Assembly: GCA_036940085.1 (NCBI GenBank) | Contig: JALLBK010000510.1 | Coordinates: 1 to 18,937, forward strand | Length of the DNA: 18,937 bases | Direction of reading: 5' to 3' | Source: Discostella pseudostelligera | Taxonomy: Eukaryota; Bacillariophyta; Thalassiosirophyceae; Thalassiosirales; Thalassiosiraceae | Part shown: positions 11,601-18,937 of the stretch, piece by piece | Layout: each line of letters begins with the position of its first letter | Position numbering within the stretch: the first letter of the stretch is position 1 | Translations under genes and position numbers: made by a program | Notes under the pieces: model-generated | The model's input: only the letters and a program-made list of their open reading frames with translations | What the model was told of the DNA's origin: nothing | Database searches by the model: none

Positions 11601-12202
11601 TAGGTTTACGCGTCGGTGCCAATGTCGGAGTACGTGTCGTTGGTTTGGCCGTGGGAGATCGCGTCGTTGGTTTGGATGTCGGAGATCGCGTCGATGGTTT
11701 GGGAGTGGGCCTGCGTGAAATTGGAAATTTGGTTGGTCTGCGAGTTGGAGTTGTTTGCAACTTGCGAATCTGCTGCTGAATAAAGAAAGAATATACAGTT
11801 GGTATTCAATGCTTTTGGGTATCGAGAGATGAGCTCATACTCAGATCTCTATCTCACCTGCTTGCTTGTCATGTTGATCGGGGATAATAGTAATAGATTC
11901 TCCTCCTGCCAGCGCTGTCGATCCATGGTAGTCGTCGTCTTCTGTGCCACCAGTTCGTCTACGCAGCCCATCGTTTGATGCCAAGAGCAATTTGATAGCC
12001 CAGCGGCGGTGCATGCATATTCCGTGGTGAAGGAGGTGCAGTCGATGTTAGCAAACGGAGAATCTTCTTCCGCCGCAGAACCAGAACCCGCGTCGAGATG
12101 TTGTTTTGCTGAGNCGAGATGTTGTTTTGCTGAGCTGCCTGCCGTCGCGAACACAACCAGCTGGAGGATGACGGTGCACCGTCCAATGGTGGAAAGAATC
12201 AT
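4110..12202 (-). CDS. Secreted DUF1800-DUF1501 fusion protein with PT linker, 17 exons
   Basis: Exons 5' to 3': 12202-11858, 11775-11506, 11393-9628, 9547-9078, 8991-8921, 8835-8647, 8561-8507, 8433-8375, 8301-8198, 8124-7859, 7784-7636, 7553-7229, 7155-6070, 5985-4673, 4590-4523, 4442-4241, 4157-4110. All 16 introns (73-112 bases) are GT-AG, and the total of 6786 bases keeps one frame to TAA, giving 2261 aa. Several junctions restore family motifs, e.g. PDENFAR|EIMQLF, HAWG|GNHF and VT|ILSASEFGRT. Order: signal peptide (1 to about 25), short Cys-containing segment, PT linker (about 122-214), DUF1800 in three pieces, Cys-rich insertion, DUF1501 (about 1843-2261). There is no C-terminal membrane segment, so the protein is probably secreted or wall-associated (inference). 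The biochemical role of DUF1800 is unknown to me; DUF1501 is related by fold to the alkaline phosphatase/sulfatase group. The N at 12114 falls in exon 1. Confidence 0.85.
5780..6740 (-). other. DUF1800 C-terminal piece
   Basis: Residues about 1495-1785. Family landmarks: Y-E-T-D-A-I-L-Q-S-Y-A-L-H-P-N-T-A-P-F-I-A-T-K with V-I-Q-S-L-V, then N-P-S-P-R-F-V and A-F-R-T-G, then D-M-E-A-M-V-A-A-I-I-L-D-R-E-A-R, and finally D-L-L-L-T-G-G-R-L, which closes the domain just after intron 5986-6069. The order matches bacterial DUF1800 C-termini. Confidence 0.85.
6740..8250 (-). other. Cys-rich insertion inside DUF1800 (exons 9-13)
   Basis: Residues about 1093-1495. It opens with W-L-R-K-G-A-V-W and includes K-R-A-P-C-V, C-C-N-A-S-G-S-P, C-S-K-Y-G-V-G-Y-S-T-C, V-D-K-G-T-Y-F-G-V-F-W, T-C-I-C-S-T, and a region with L-K-I-Y-A-R-K-A-V. 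Paired cysteines and the secretory signal suggest disulfide-stabilised extracellular modules. No named domain is recognised. The DUF1800 pattern resumes after N-P-P-M-F. Its conservation with other stramenopile proteins could not be tested here. Confidence 0.7.
8198..11080 (-). other. DUF1800 N-terminal and middle pieces with ~490-aa insertion
   Basis: The family start appears at residues about 312-366: A-K-L-L-L-Q-G-T-Y-G-P-T, then S-W-V-Q-A-Q-M and H-Y-R-Q-R-A-N. The DUF1800 pattern then stops and resumes only near residue 860 with Q-L-R-H-R-V-A-W-A-L, Y-Y-D-I-F-V-R-H-A-F-G, P-L-M-G, PDENFAREIMQLFSIGLF (968-985), then a D-P-M ... R-D-V-F-P-K ... G-Y-I-G-D run across exons 7-9. The intervening ~490 residues, mostly in exon 3, contain scattered Cys and aromatic motifs such as C-S-A-P-R-F-N-G and K-Y-V-Y-R-I that I cannot assign to a family. 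Confidence 0.8.
8434..8506 (-). other. 73-base intron with weak CAAAG acceptor
   Basis: The donor is GTACGT. The upstream TTAG acceptor would put a TAA in frame after 13 codons, so the usable acceptor is CCCAAAG at 8434-8440. That choice is phase 1 and restores R-D-V-F-P-K, a motif expected between D-P-M and G-Y-I-G-D in these proteins. The acceptor lacks a pyrimidine tract, which makes this junction the least certain in the model. Confidence 0.65.
11506..11775 (-). repeat. Pro-Thr (PT) repeat linker, exon 2
   Basis: A phase-0 exon of 90 codons. From about residue 122 it is built of P-T-x-x/S-P-T units (R-R-P-T, S-K-P-T-T-R-S-P-T, L-A-P-T-R-K-P-T). The periodicity continues briefly into exon 3 (S-P-S-R-S-P-T-T-T). 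PT repeats of this kind are common in secreted diatom proteins and probably form an extended, possibly O-glycosylated spacer. Flanking by phase-0 introns means the exon can be lengthened, lost or shuffled without breaking the frame. Confidence 0.85.
12094..12134. repeat. Perfect 20-base direct repeat flanking a single N
   Basis: The same 20 bases occur at 12094-12113 and 12115-12134, separated only by the N at 12114. If the N were T, this would be an exact 21-base tandem duplication; either way the frame is kept, and the heptapeptide SAKQHL(D) appears twice just after the signal peptide. The pattern is typical of two overlapping reads or contigs joined with a placeholder base, but a real tandem duplication with one ambiguous base is also possible. 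Confidence 0.9.
12128..12202 (-). other. Predicted signal peptide of the DUF1800-DUF1501 protein
   Basis: Residues 1 to about 25. After M-I-L-S-T-I-G-R there is a hydrophobic core (C-T-V-I-L-Q-L-V-V-F-A-T-A) followed by small residues G-S-S-A, a plausible signal peptidase site. No plastid-type ASAF motif is visible at the junction, which argues for the secretory pathway rather than the plastid. Confidence 0.7.
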
Positions 12203-14067
12203 GGTAATGATATTATTGTTGATGGTATCAATCCATTGATATTAGATTATGGAGGGTTGTTTGAGATTTGAGAGGTGGTCGAGGGAGGTCGATGGCGTCG
12301 GTCATTGAGCCGATGCGGTGGGGTTGGCCATTTTGGCCATTGGCCATTGTCATGGTTGCTGGCTGTTGCTGGCTGATAGAATCGCGCGTCGGATTCGGCA
12401 TGACGAAAATGACTATCCGACGTAGGAGTAACATCAAATACTCTGTTTGGCGAAAATTCTAACATAACTTTTGTAGAAATATTCGCCAATGGTTCGTACA
12501 AAGTGACGATTCGGGAATATGTTCCCTGACAGATTGCTTCTGCCGCAAGAGAATTTGTTGTGGCCTTTGATCGTATGTATGACCAAAGACCAAAAGGATC
12601 CGAGGATGTTGGATTGAGATGCTACAAATGGATTGAGTGAATCTACCATTCCATACAAAATGAAGGGCAAGAGGCAAGAGAGGATGGAGGAGGAGGAGTT
12701 GGTGGTAGATAGCTCTTTGGCTGTAGGCTGAGCTACTGAGCTGATCATCCTGGTGTCCTGCCGCTGCTCTACTACTTCTCCTGCTGCCCCCTAGTAGAGA
12801 GGATGAGTACTACAACATTCACATCATAGTAGGAGCTCTATCCTGTAGCTCTGTTAGTTCTTAATGTCAACAAAGTTAATGGCACCAGAAAATCACCAGC
12901 AACAACAAGCACACAAGAAGAGCACCACCCTGCTTTTCTTCTGAATCTGAACATCTCCTTCTTGATGAATAATCATAGTACTTCTGCTTGTTGACCTTTA
13001 TGACGAGGATACAAAATGAAAGTAGTGCTCCGACTCCTAGTAGTAAAATTACATAGTAGTAGGTGGTTATTCAAATTCCTCTAGCATGGGAACGACTACT
13101 CAGGGATATGGGCGTGGCTAATCCACAACGGCAAATGGTTCTCCTGGTCCGAACACTGTGGGAGAGGAATGTTGTTATGGCGACCATCTTTTACATTAAA
13201 ACCCCAACTTTATCACTAATCTCACGTATTCATAGCTGGGGGATAGACTCCTTTGGTACATACAACACAAGGATCAACTGTCCAGGAAGGATCAGTTCTT
13301 GGCGAGATTCAGCCACTAGTATTGAGTCGATGTCGACTGAGACCCGACTGGAATGGGTTAGACACTTGGATGTAGCACGGGACGCATGGGCAAAAGAACA
13401 ACAACAACTCGTGATGGGACAGACCATTCTGACCCAATATTTTCAAAGGATCACCAGGGTTATTTAACTAATATCGGATGGTAGGCCTTAGCATACCACC
13501 TCAGTCGAATGACACCCCCATTTTTCCCGGCCAAAGATATGCAATTATGAGGCTTGGAGTGCAATCTTAGCATCATCCCTAGAGAGACCCATGTTATTCA
13601 TCATTATCCTCCAGCAGCATCAAGGAGAAGGAAGAACACCTACTATCTAGGGACCACCACATAGTACGTCTCACCACGTCTCCTTGCTTCTTGCTGCTCG
13701 TCTGCTGGTGGGGGCGGCTGCCAGTGCTGCCAACCACTAACAACTTGTCCTTATTCTTCTAATTCTTCTTATTCGTGTCAATGGAAGAGTATGGTTGGTA
13801 CTGCTGTTTCTGCGGACTTGCTCCATTCTCCACCACCCACCACCACTCTATGGATGCATGCAGTTGGAGCTGGAGCTCTTAAGAGTTGTGGCGCGCCCCG
13901 TGACATCCCATCTGGAACGGAGTCCCAACAATTATTGTTCTCCTCTATTTCGGTGGTCTACTTACGGCGTTCGTACGGCTACGGTCCACCACTACCGCTC
14001 TGTCACTCGGCAATGCCGCCGTCGTTGTTCCAGTAGTAATAGATACCCCCCCTTTCCGTCCAGAGCC
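12203..14067. other. Head-to-head intergenic region
   Basis: About 1.87 kb separates the two divergent starts. Near the left gene lies a cluster of short direct repeats (TTGGCCAT and TTGCTGGC units, about 12324-12376). A GA-rich stretch follows near 12660-12710. An unassigned ORF sits at 13063-13467. From 13795 the frame is open into the LIS1 start. Py-rich sequence at 13750-13775 may belong to the LIS1 promoter or 5' UTR. No clear TATA box or tRNA was seen. Confidence 0.55.
13063..13467 (+). CDS. Unassigned 134-codon ORF, possibly a transposon remnant
   Basis: I do not recognise this protein. The first half has mixed composition. The second half looks protein-like: a predicted helix (T-R-L-E-W-V-R-H-L-D-V-A-R-D-A-W) followed by Q-Q-Q-L-V-M-G-Q-T-I-L-T-Q-Y-F, which resembles a PIP-box (QxxLxxYF). 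Similar helix-plus-QxxLxxFF tails occur in some mobile-element proteins; that link is inference. The upstream context gives no start preference, and there is no neighbouring partner gene. It may be a degraded fragment or a chance ORF. Confidence 0.25.
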   Translation: MVIQIPLAWERLLRDMGVANPQRQMVLLVRTLWERNVVMATIFYIKTPTLSLISRIHSWGIDSFGTYNTRINCPGRISSWRDSATSIESMSTETRLEWVRHLDVARDAWAKEQQQLVMGQTILTQYFQRITRVI

Positions 14068-15693
14068 ATGGCCCTAACCGACAAACAGCGCAGTGATCTC
14101 CACGCTGGCATCTACGACTACTTCCTCTCCCGCGGTGTCGAATTGGCCGCATGCGCTGAGGCATTGGCCGCTGCCGATCCAGAGGTGTTGCTTCGACATG
14201 CTACTCCCTCTACCAGTACTACTGCCAACGGTGAAGATGATGACAACAAGGGAGAAGCAAAGTCGTCACGAGCATCCATAGGAGGGTCGACTATCCCCAT
14301 ATTAGAAAAGAAATGGACAGCCGTGCCAAGATTACAACGTCGTGTATTGGAATTGGAACGACAATTGGCCAATAGCAATGCCAAGCATGCTCATCGCAAT
14401 ACTGGTACTACTACTTCTGGCGGTGCTGACGATGGTGGTGGTATGGAGGGCGATGGTGCATTATCATCAGGAGGACTATTACGAGAACGACGAAATCTAC
14501 CCCGCCCACCCGCTACCCACACTCTCCAGGGCCATTCATCCGTAGTCACCTCTGTATCGATACACCCCATCTACACATTGGCCGCCAGTGGTAGTGAAGA
14601 TGGCACAATTAAATTATGGGATTATGAAAGTGGAGACTACATGAGGACATTGCGAGGGCATACCAACTCGATTACCAGTGTGGAATTTAGTCCCAAAAAT
14701 GGATGTTACTTGGTATCTTCATCGAGTGATTTGAGTATTAAATTATGGGATGTGCAAGAATATACGTGTGTACGGACATTGAGGGGACATGATCATACTA
14801 TATCGTGTGTGAAATTTGTTCCACCCAGTGTAGGGGCAGTCTGTTTAGAGCAGGGTGACAGTGGAAATATTGCTACCGCTGCTTCTTCTTCTGGTGCGGG
14901 TGGGAAAAGTATAAGTGGAGTGGACCCATCCTTGGCTGGATCCAAATTTCTTCTATCGGCATCACGAGATCAGACTGTAAAATTTTGGGATGTTGAGACT
15001 GGATTTTGCGATGCTACATTGTCTGATCATGGAGATTGGGTCCGTTGTCTTGCCGTACGACCCGCTTGCAGTGTTGTTGTTGGTGGAGGTGTTAGTGCGA
15101 GGAAGAATGCTGGAATTGCGAACGATGTTAGTGTGGAGGGAGAGGGAGATAATTCCTCCTCGGTGACATCCTCCTTGGCATTGGTGGCATCATCGGGCAA
15201 TGATCGCACAATATACGTGTACAATGCTCATGAGAAACGAGAGAAGGTGTGTGAGTTGCGAGGACATGATCACGTCGTGGAATCGTTATCGTTCCAATGC
15301 TCGTCGTTGTTACCCCAGACAATGCCAACGACATCGTCCAAACAATTAACATCACCTGCGGGAGGTAGCGCTCCACGTGATTACTTGGCTAGTGGATCAC
15401 GTGATCGGACCGTCCGTCTATGGACAATTGCCAATGGAGGGTCTTGTTTAATGACTTTCCGCGCACATGAGAACTGGGTCCGGAGTGTACTCGTCCACCC
15501 CTCGGGGAATCATATCTTGAGTTGTGGCGACGATCGTAGCATACGGGTATTTGATATTAAATCCAATCGATGTCTCAGGACGATAGAGGATGCGCATTCG
15601 CACTTTGTCACGTCAATGGCTATGCATCCTACATTGCCGATACTGATTTCTGGAGGCGTTGATCACACTCTAAAATGTTGGCAGCTCGACTAA
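14068..15693 (+). CDS. LIS1: LIS1/nudF-type dynein regulator, WD40 protein
   Basis: Intronless, 541 aa. LIS1 binds dynein and regulates microtubule motor activity in the cytoplasm; this is known for the family. The full family order is visible: LisH (about 4-40, T-D-K-Q-R-S-D-L then Y-D-Y-F-L-S-R-G), coiled coil starting L-E-K-K-W-T-A-V-P-R-L-Q (about 79-105), a linker ending L-P-R-P-P, then seven WD40 repeats beginning near residues 152, 194, 237, 317, 396, 463 and 505, with G-H and W-D type signatures. It is about 130 residues longer than the typical ~410 because of Ser/Gly/Asn-rich loops before the coiled coil and inside repeats 3-5. ATG 14068 (GCCATGG context) is chosen because LisH starts directly after it; an in-frame ATG at 13795 would add 91 unconserved residues. 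Confidence 0.93.
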   Translation: MALTDKQRSDLHAGIYDYFLSRGVELAACAEALAAADPEVLLRHATPSTSTTANGEDDDNKGEAKSSRASIGGSTIPILEKKWTAVPRLQRRVLELERQLANSNAKHAHRNTGTTTSGGADDGGGMEGDGALSSGGLLRERRNLPRPPATHTLQGHSSVVTSVSIHPIYTLAASGSEDGTIKLWDYESGDYMRTLRGHTNSITSVEFSPKNGCYLVSSSSDLSIKLWDVQEYTCVRTLRGHDHTISCVKFVPPSVGAVCLEQGDSGNIATAASSSGAGGKSISGVDPSLAGSKFLLSASRDQTVKFWDVETGFCDATLSDHGDWVRCLAVRPACSVVVGGGVSARKNAGIANDVSVEGEGDNSSSVTSSLALVASSGNDRTIYVYNAHEKREKVCELRGHDHVVESLSFQCSSLLPQTMPTTSSKQLTSPAGGSAPRDYLASGSRDRTVRLWTIANGGSCLMTFRAHENWVRSVLVHPSGNHILSCGDDRSIRVFDIKSNRCLRTIEDAHSHFVTSMAMHPTLPILISGGVDHTLKCWQLD

Positions 15694-15753
15694 AATATCT
15701 AATATCACATCTATTATTTAAGCATTGGAGCCAATATCATCTACAAACTCTCA
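15694..15753. other. 60-base convergent gap between LIS1 and MORN genes
   Basis: The LIS1 stop ends at 15693 and the MORN gene stop lies at 15754-15756 on the other strand. The gap is A/T-rich. It is too short for two separate 3' UTRs of usual length, so the two transcripts probably overlap antisense at their 3' ends (inference). Confidence 0.7.
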
Positions 15754-18700
15754 TTAAGCTGTCTTTTCGCCGTAGACAAAGGAGCCGACATCCCGTCGTC
15801 CACTTGGATGCAATAAGCTACCAAATCCATGGGGCAATGGGACTCTCAAAAAGTCATGAGATACGGCTGTCAATCCTCGCGAGAACGACCGAACTGACGC
15901 AATCAGCTTCTCTCCGGGGTTGCGGAATGTAGCAAATCCATAATATTTGTATCCGTCTGGATAGGTTATGGACCAATCTCCATCAATTGGTCTACTATCG
16001 AGCCATTGTCCTTCGATGCTTGTTCTATCATTGTATGTTAACTTTCCACTACCGCTAAATTTATTCTTGAAGAAGTCACCATCGTAAACACAATCGTTGA
16101 TGTTCTCCTCGCATGACTGCTCAAGCAAATGGCGACGGTACAGCAAGCCTCTGCCATGCTGGAGATCATCTCGCCAATCGCCACGATAGATCACAGAGTT
16201 GTCGGGACCATAAAGGATGCCGAATCCATTTCGCTTCCCTTGCTGGTATGTACCCTTGAACCTGGAACCATCCGCGAGCGTCTCCTCACCGTCACCAGCC
16301 CTCTCACCGTCCTCGAACTCTCCAATATACACTCGGTGATGTACATGATCCTCGAGCACACCATGACCATGGAACAAGCCGTTGACGAATGAACCCTGCA
16401 AAAAATTGGTTTTAACACCGAGATGAGTAAACATGCCATGTCAACATTCCAAATGACCACGAAATGCAAACAGACAACTCTTACCATATATTCAGATCCA
16501 TTGATCAGTATCAAACGTCCCTGTCCATGAATCTTATCATCGTAGAATTCTCCAGAATATTCCACTCCCGACGCGAGCCTGAGGTGTCCCGTACCATGCC
16601 GTTTTCCATGCTTCCAATCGCCATCGTATGAGCTTCCCATTCTATGTTCAGTATAGAAACCTGATCCCTGACGCAAGCCGGAAACTTCGTCCAAACAGCC
16701 CTCGAATACGTCTCCATTTTGATATTGATACCTCTTGATATGCACTTCGAAGTTGTCGATTATTGAGAGAGCTTTTATTGTTTGAGATAGATTGTCCGAG
16801 CTCGTTGACTGTGATCGACGAAAGGAACTTGTCGTCTGCGGGCCATTATCAGTGATTACATTATCTATGCCCGAGAGAGACCATTTGACCTCGTCTAGTG
16901 ACGATTCGTTATAGAAGCTTCCCATTGATGTATTGCTACATCTTCTTGGTTGATCGATGGGAGGTCTTAATGAAGGTTCGACAGACTCTAGTTCCCCTGA
17001 TGCACCTTCTCCGACGAGCGGTCCATCGTGCTGGAAAATCTTGATACCGATGGGTTCGTCGCAGGACCATTCGCCTTCGTACACCTCTCCCGTCTTGTGG
17101 AAGAAGCATCGCCCCTCTCCATGTCGCACCCCGTTGATAAACGATCCGATGTAAGAGGATTCTCCTGAGCCCGTATCAGCATAATCCATCTTGCCAAAGC
17201 CTATTGAGGAGGAGAATTGACATAGCTTGGGTAAGACTCACGAAATCATAAGAGTGATCCCATGATGATGTAATGACACGTACCATGAGGAACCGAATCG
17301 ATATGCTCTCCAAAGTAAAAGTCTCCATTCTCAAATTCTACACTCAAATCACGATCCTCCTTCAACATTCCCCCTTCCCAGATTCCGCACTTCGTTAACG
17401 ATAGTCTTCCACTGGTTTTGACTCTCAACACGCCACGTCCTTCTCTCCGTTCGTTGACAAACTTTCCCTCATATACATCCCCATTCGGTAATGTCTCAAA
17501 GCCTTCAATACGCTTCCCCTCAGACCATCTGCCAATAAACGAGGGCAATCCGTTGACAGAATCGGTAAGAAATGTACCAAAGCCAGAGAATAATCCATCA
17601 ACAAAGTCACCGGTATAGACACGTTCGACCTCGCCGCCCCGAGATGAGTCCCTACTTCTATCGTTCCCTTCCTTATCGTTAGCAGCCGCATCATCATAGT
17701 GTGGATCAACCATAATGGTCCGCAGTCTACCCACACCATGATACTTCCCATGCACAAATTGACCTTGGTATATAGTCCCATTCTGAGCGACCATGGTACC
17801 AATACCATGGTAGTTATTATTTAGGAATGTTCCCGTGTAGGTGAATCCGGAGGATATTAATGTGCCTGAATGCATTTCACCCTCATGATAACTATGTTTG
17901 TAGGCGTCCCAGCAATTCGGATGGAAAGCAATCATCCACGTGAGTGTGAAGATGAAAATCAAAGGAGGTCACATCTAGACGACATCACCCCAAACTCACC
18001 GTCCCAAAAATTTAGCACTCCCATCAATCTTACAGCATACCGCCCCCGGTCCATGTCGCTTCCCACTTTGGAATGGTCCCTCATATATTTCCATATCTAA
18101 CGCGTATGTCATCCGTCCATACACTAATTCGTTCGTCCTGGAATCGATACTTCCACTGAAAAGATCCCCATTGGGAAAATGTCGTATGGCAAATTCTTTT
18201 TGTGGTTGTCCATCGTTGCTGCTGCTATTGCCGTCGTCGTCGGAAGAAGTAGGTTGTGCAGAGTAATCGTTGAGTGTACAGTTCTGTTGGAGTTGCTCTA
18301 GCAAGTCCAGTATGGATTGCATCTCTTCCTGATGCCGCTTTTGAAATTGTTGCGCAGACACTCCTAGGTTTGACCATGATGTCATAAAGTGGGAGGAGGA
18401 AGATACTGACGGAAAATCATCGTCCTGGTGATGACGATGGAGTATGCTTGACGAGTTCACGATGCCCCCACTGCGGCGGCAATTATTGGAGCTGCTGCTG
18501 TCCGTGCTGTTGGTTCTCGCGCGGCGTGTCGAAGTAGGGGTGTATGAGAAAGTGGATGCTAAACTGAAACTGTCCACTGTCGTTATCGTTGTTGCTATTG
18601 CTGCCGAGGATTGTGATGGTGACGATGGAATTACTGCTGCTATGACATCTTCGTTAGAATGCGATGTCAATCTCATGGTGACCGCGTTTGGATTTGTCCT

Positions 18701-18760
18701 AATAATATTATTGTCACCCATACCTACTTCTGCCGGCACCACCACTGCCGCAGGTGCCAT
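15754..18760 (-). CDS. MORN-repeat protein with about 21 units
   Basis: Four exons, 18760-18000, 17891-17284, 17200-16485 and 16395-15754, total 2727 bases (908 aa). The introns (108, 83, 89 bases) are GT-AG and their phases (2, 1, 0) restore MORN units at every junction, e.g. F-L-G-R|Y-H-E-G and P-H-G|F-G. Residues 1-195 are Ser/Thr-rich with a short Gln/Glu-rich helix near 136-160. MORN block 1 spans about 196-512, a disordered Ser-rich linker about 513-606, and MORN block 2 about 607-860; units have the pattern Y-x-G-x-[FW]-x-x-G-x-x-x-G-x-G. The last ~50 residues hold degenerate units. MORN arrays bind phospholipid membranes or act as protein scaffolds. No kinase, SET or other catalytic domain is fused. 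ATG 18760 is the first after an in-frame TAA. Confidence 0.9.
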
Positions 18761-18937
18761 TGTTGATGCAATAAGCGATTAATGGCAATCCGAGCCCATG
18801 CAACTAGTGTCGAACCTGTTCGACCTGCTCCTCGCTGCTCGCGCATCACCATCAACGTCGTCGTCGCACCCGATCTCTGTCGCGATGCTTCAATTTGCCA
18901 TCATGCAACATCGTTTTATTGTTTCTGAGCAATCTGT
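18761..18937. other. 5' flank of the MORN gene
   Basis: No gene was recognised. A near-palindrome, GTCGAAC-CT-GTTCGAC, lies at 18809-18824 (7-base arms, 2-base spacer), about 50 bases upstream of the start codon. It could be a dimeric factor site or a 5' UTR hairpin, or chance. Confidence 0.4.

Noticed and set aside
11582..11779. Val/Gly/Asp-rich plus-strand ORF
   Set aside because: Antisense of the PT repeat; its regularity comes from the repeat.
12434..12748. Minus-strand ORFs upstream of the DUF1800-DUF1501 start
   Set aside because: No domain, no signal peptide, and no splice path adding a convincing N-terminus before the existing signal peptide.

Overview
The window looks like nuclear DNA of a diatom, probably centric, or a close stramenopile relative. 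The reasons are short GT-AG introns (73-112 bases) in otherwise compact genes, a secreted protein with a Pro-Thr 'PT' repeat linker, an AP2-type DNA-binding protein outside plants, and a LIS1 orthologue. The species assignment is inference; no marker gene is present. No rRNA, tRNA, CRISPR array or intact transposon was recognised.

Layout. (1) 1-698 is non-coding 5' flank. (2) 699-3837 (+) is a two-exon nuclear protein with a Tudor-like domain, an AP2 domain and two sets of C-terminal tandem repeats. (3) 3838-4109 is a convergent intergenic gap. (4) 4110-12202 (-) is one large gene of 17 exons. I assembled it from splice sites, phase and domain continuity. The joined CDS is 6786 bases (2261 aa) and encodes a signal peptide, a PT linker, a DUF1800 domain interrupted by two large insertions, and a C-terminal DUF1501 domain. 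(5) 12203-14067 is a head-to-head intergenic region holding one unassigned 134-codon ORF. (6) 14068-15693 (+) is an intronless LIS1/nudF-type dynein regulator with LisH, coiled coil and seven WD40 repeats. (7) After only 60 bases comes the convergent four-exon gene 15754-18760 (-), a 908-aa protein with about 21 MORN units. (8) 18761-18937 is its 5' flank.

How the genes relate. They do not form an operon or an obvious pathway. LIS1 and the MORN protein could both relate to microtubule or membrane-cytoskeleton functions, but their tail-to-tail placement is not evidence of joint function. The most unusual item is the DUF1800-DUF1501 fusion. In bacteria these two families are usually separate, neighbouring genes; here they form one secreted, intron-rich eukaryotic protein with extra Cys-rich domains. 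Its first exon contains a single N flanked by a perfect 20-base direct repeat, which needs checking as an assembly join.
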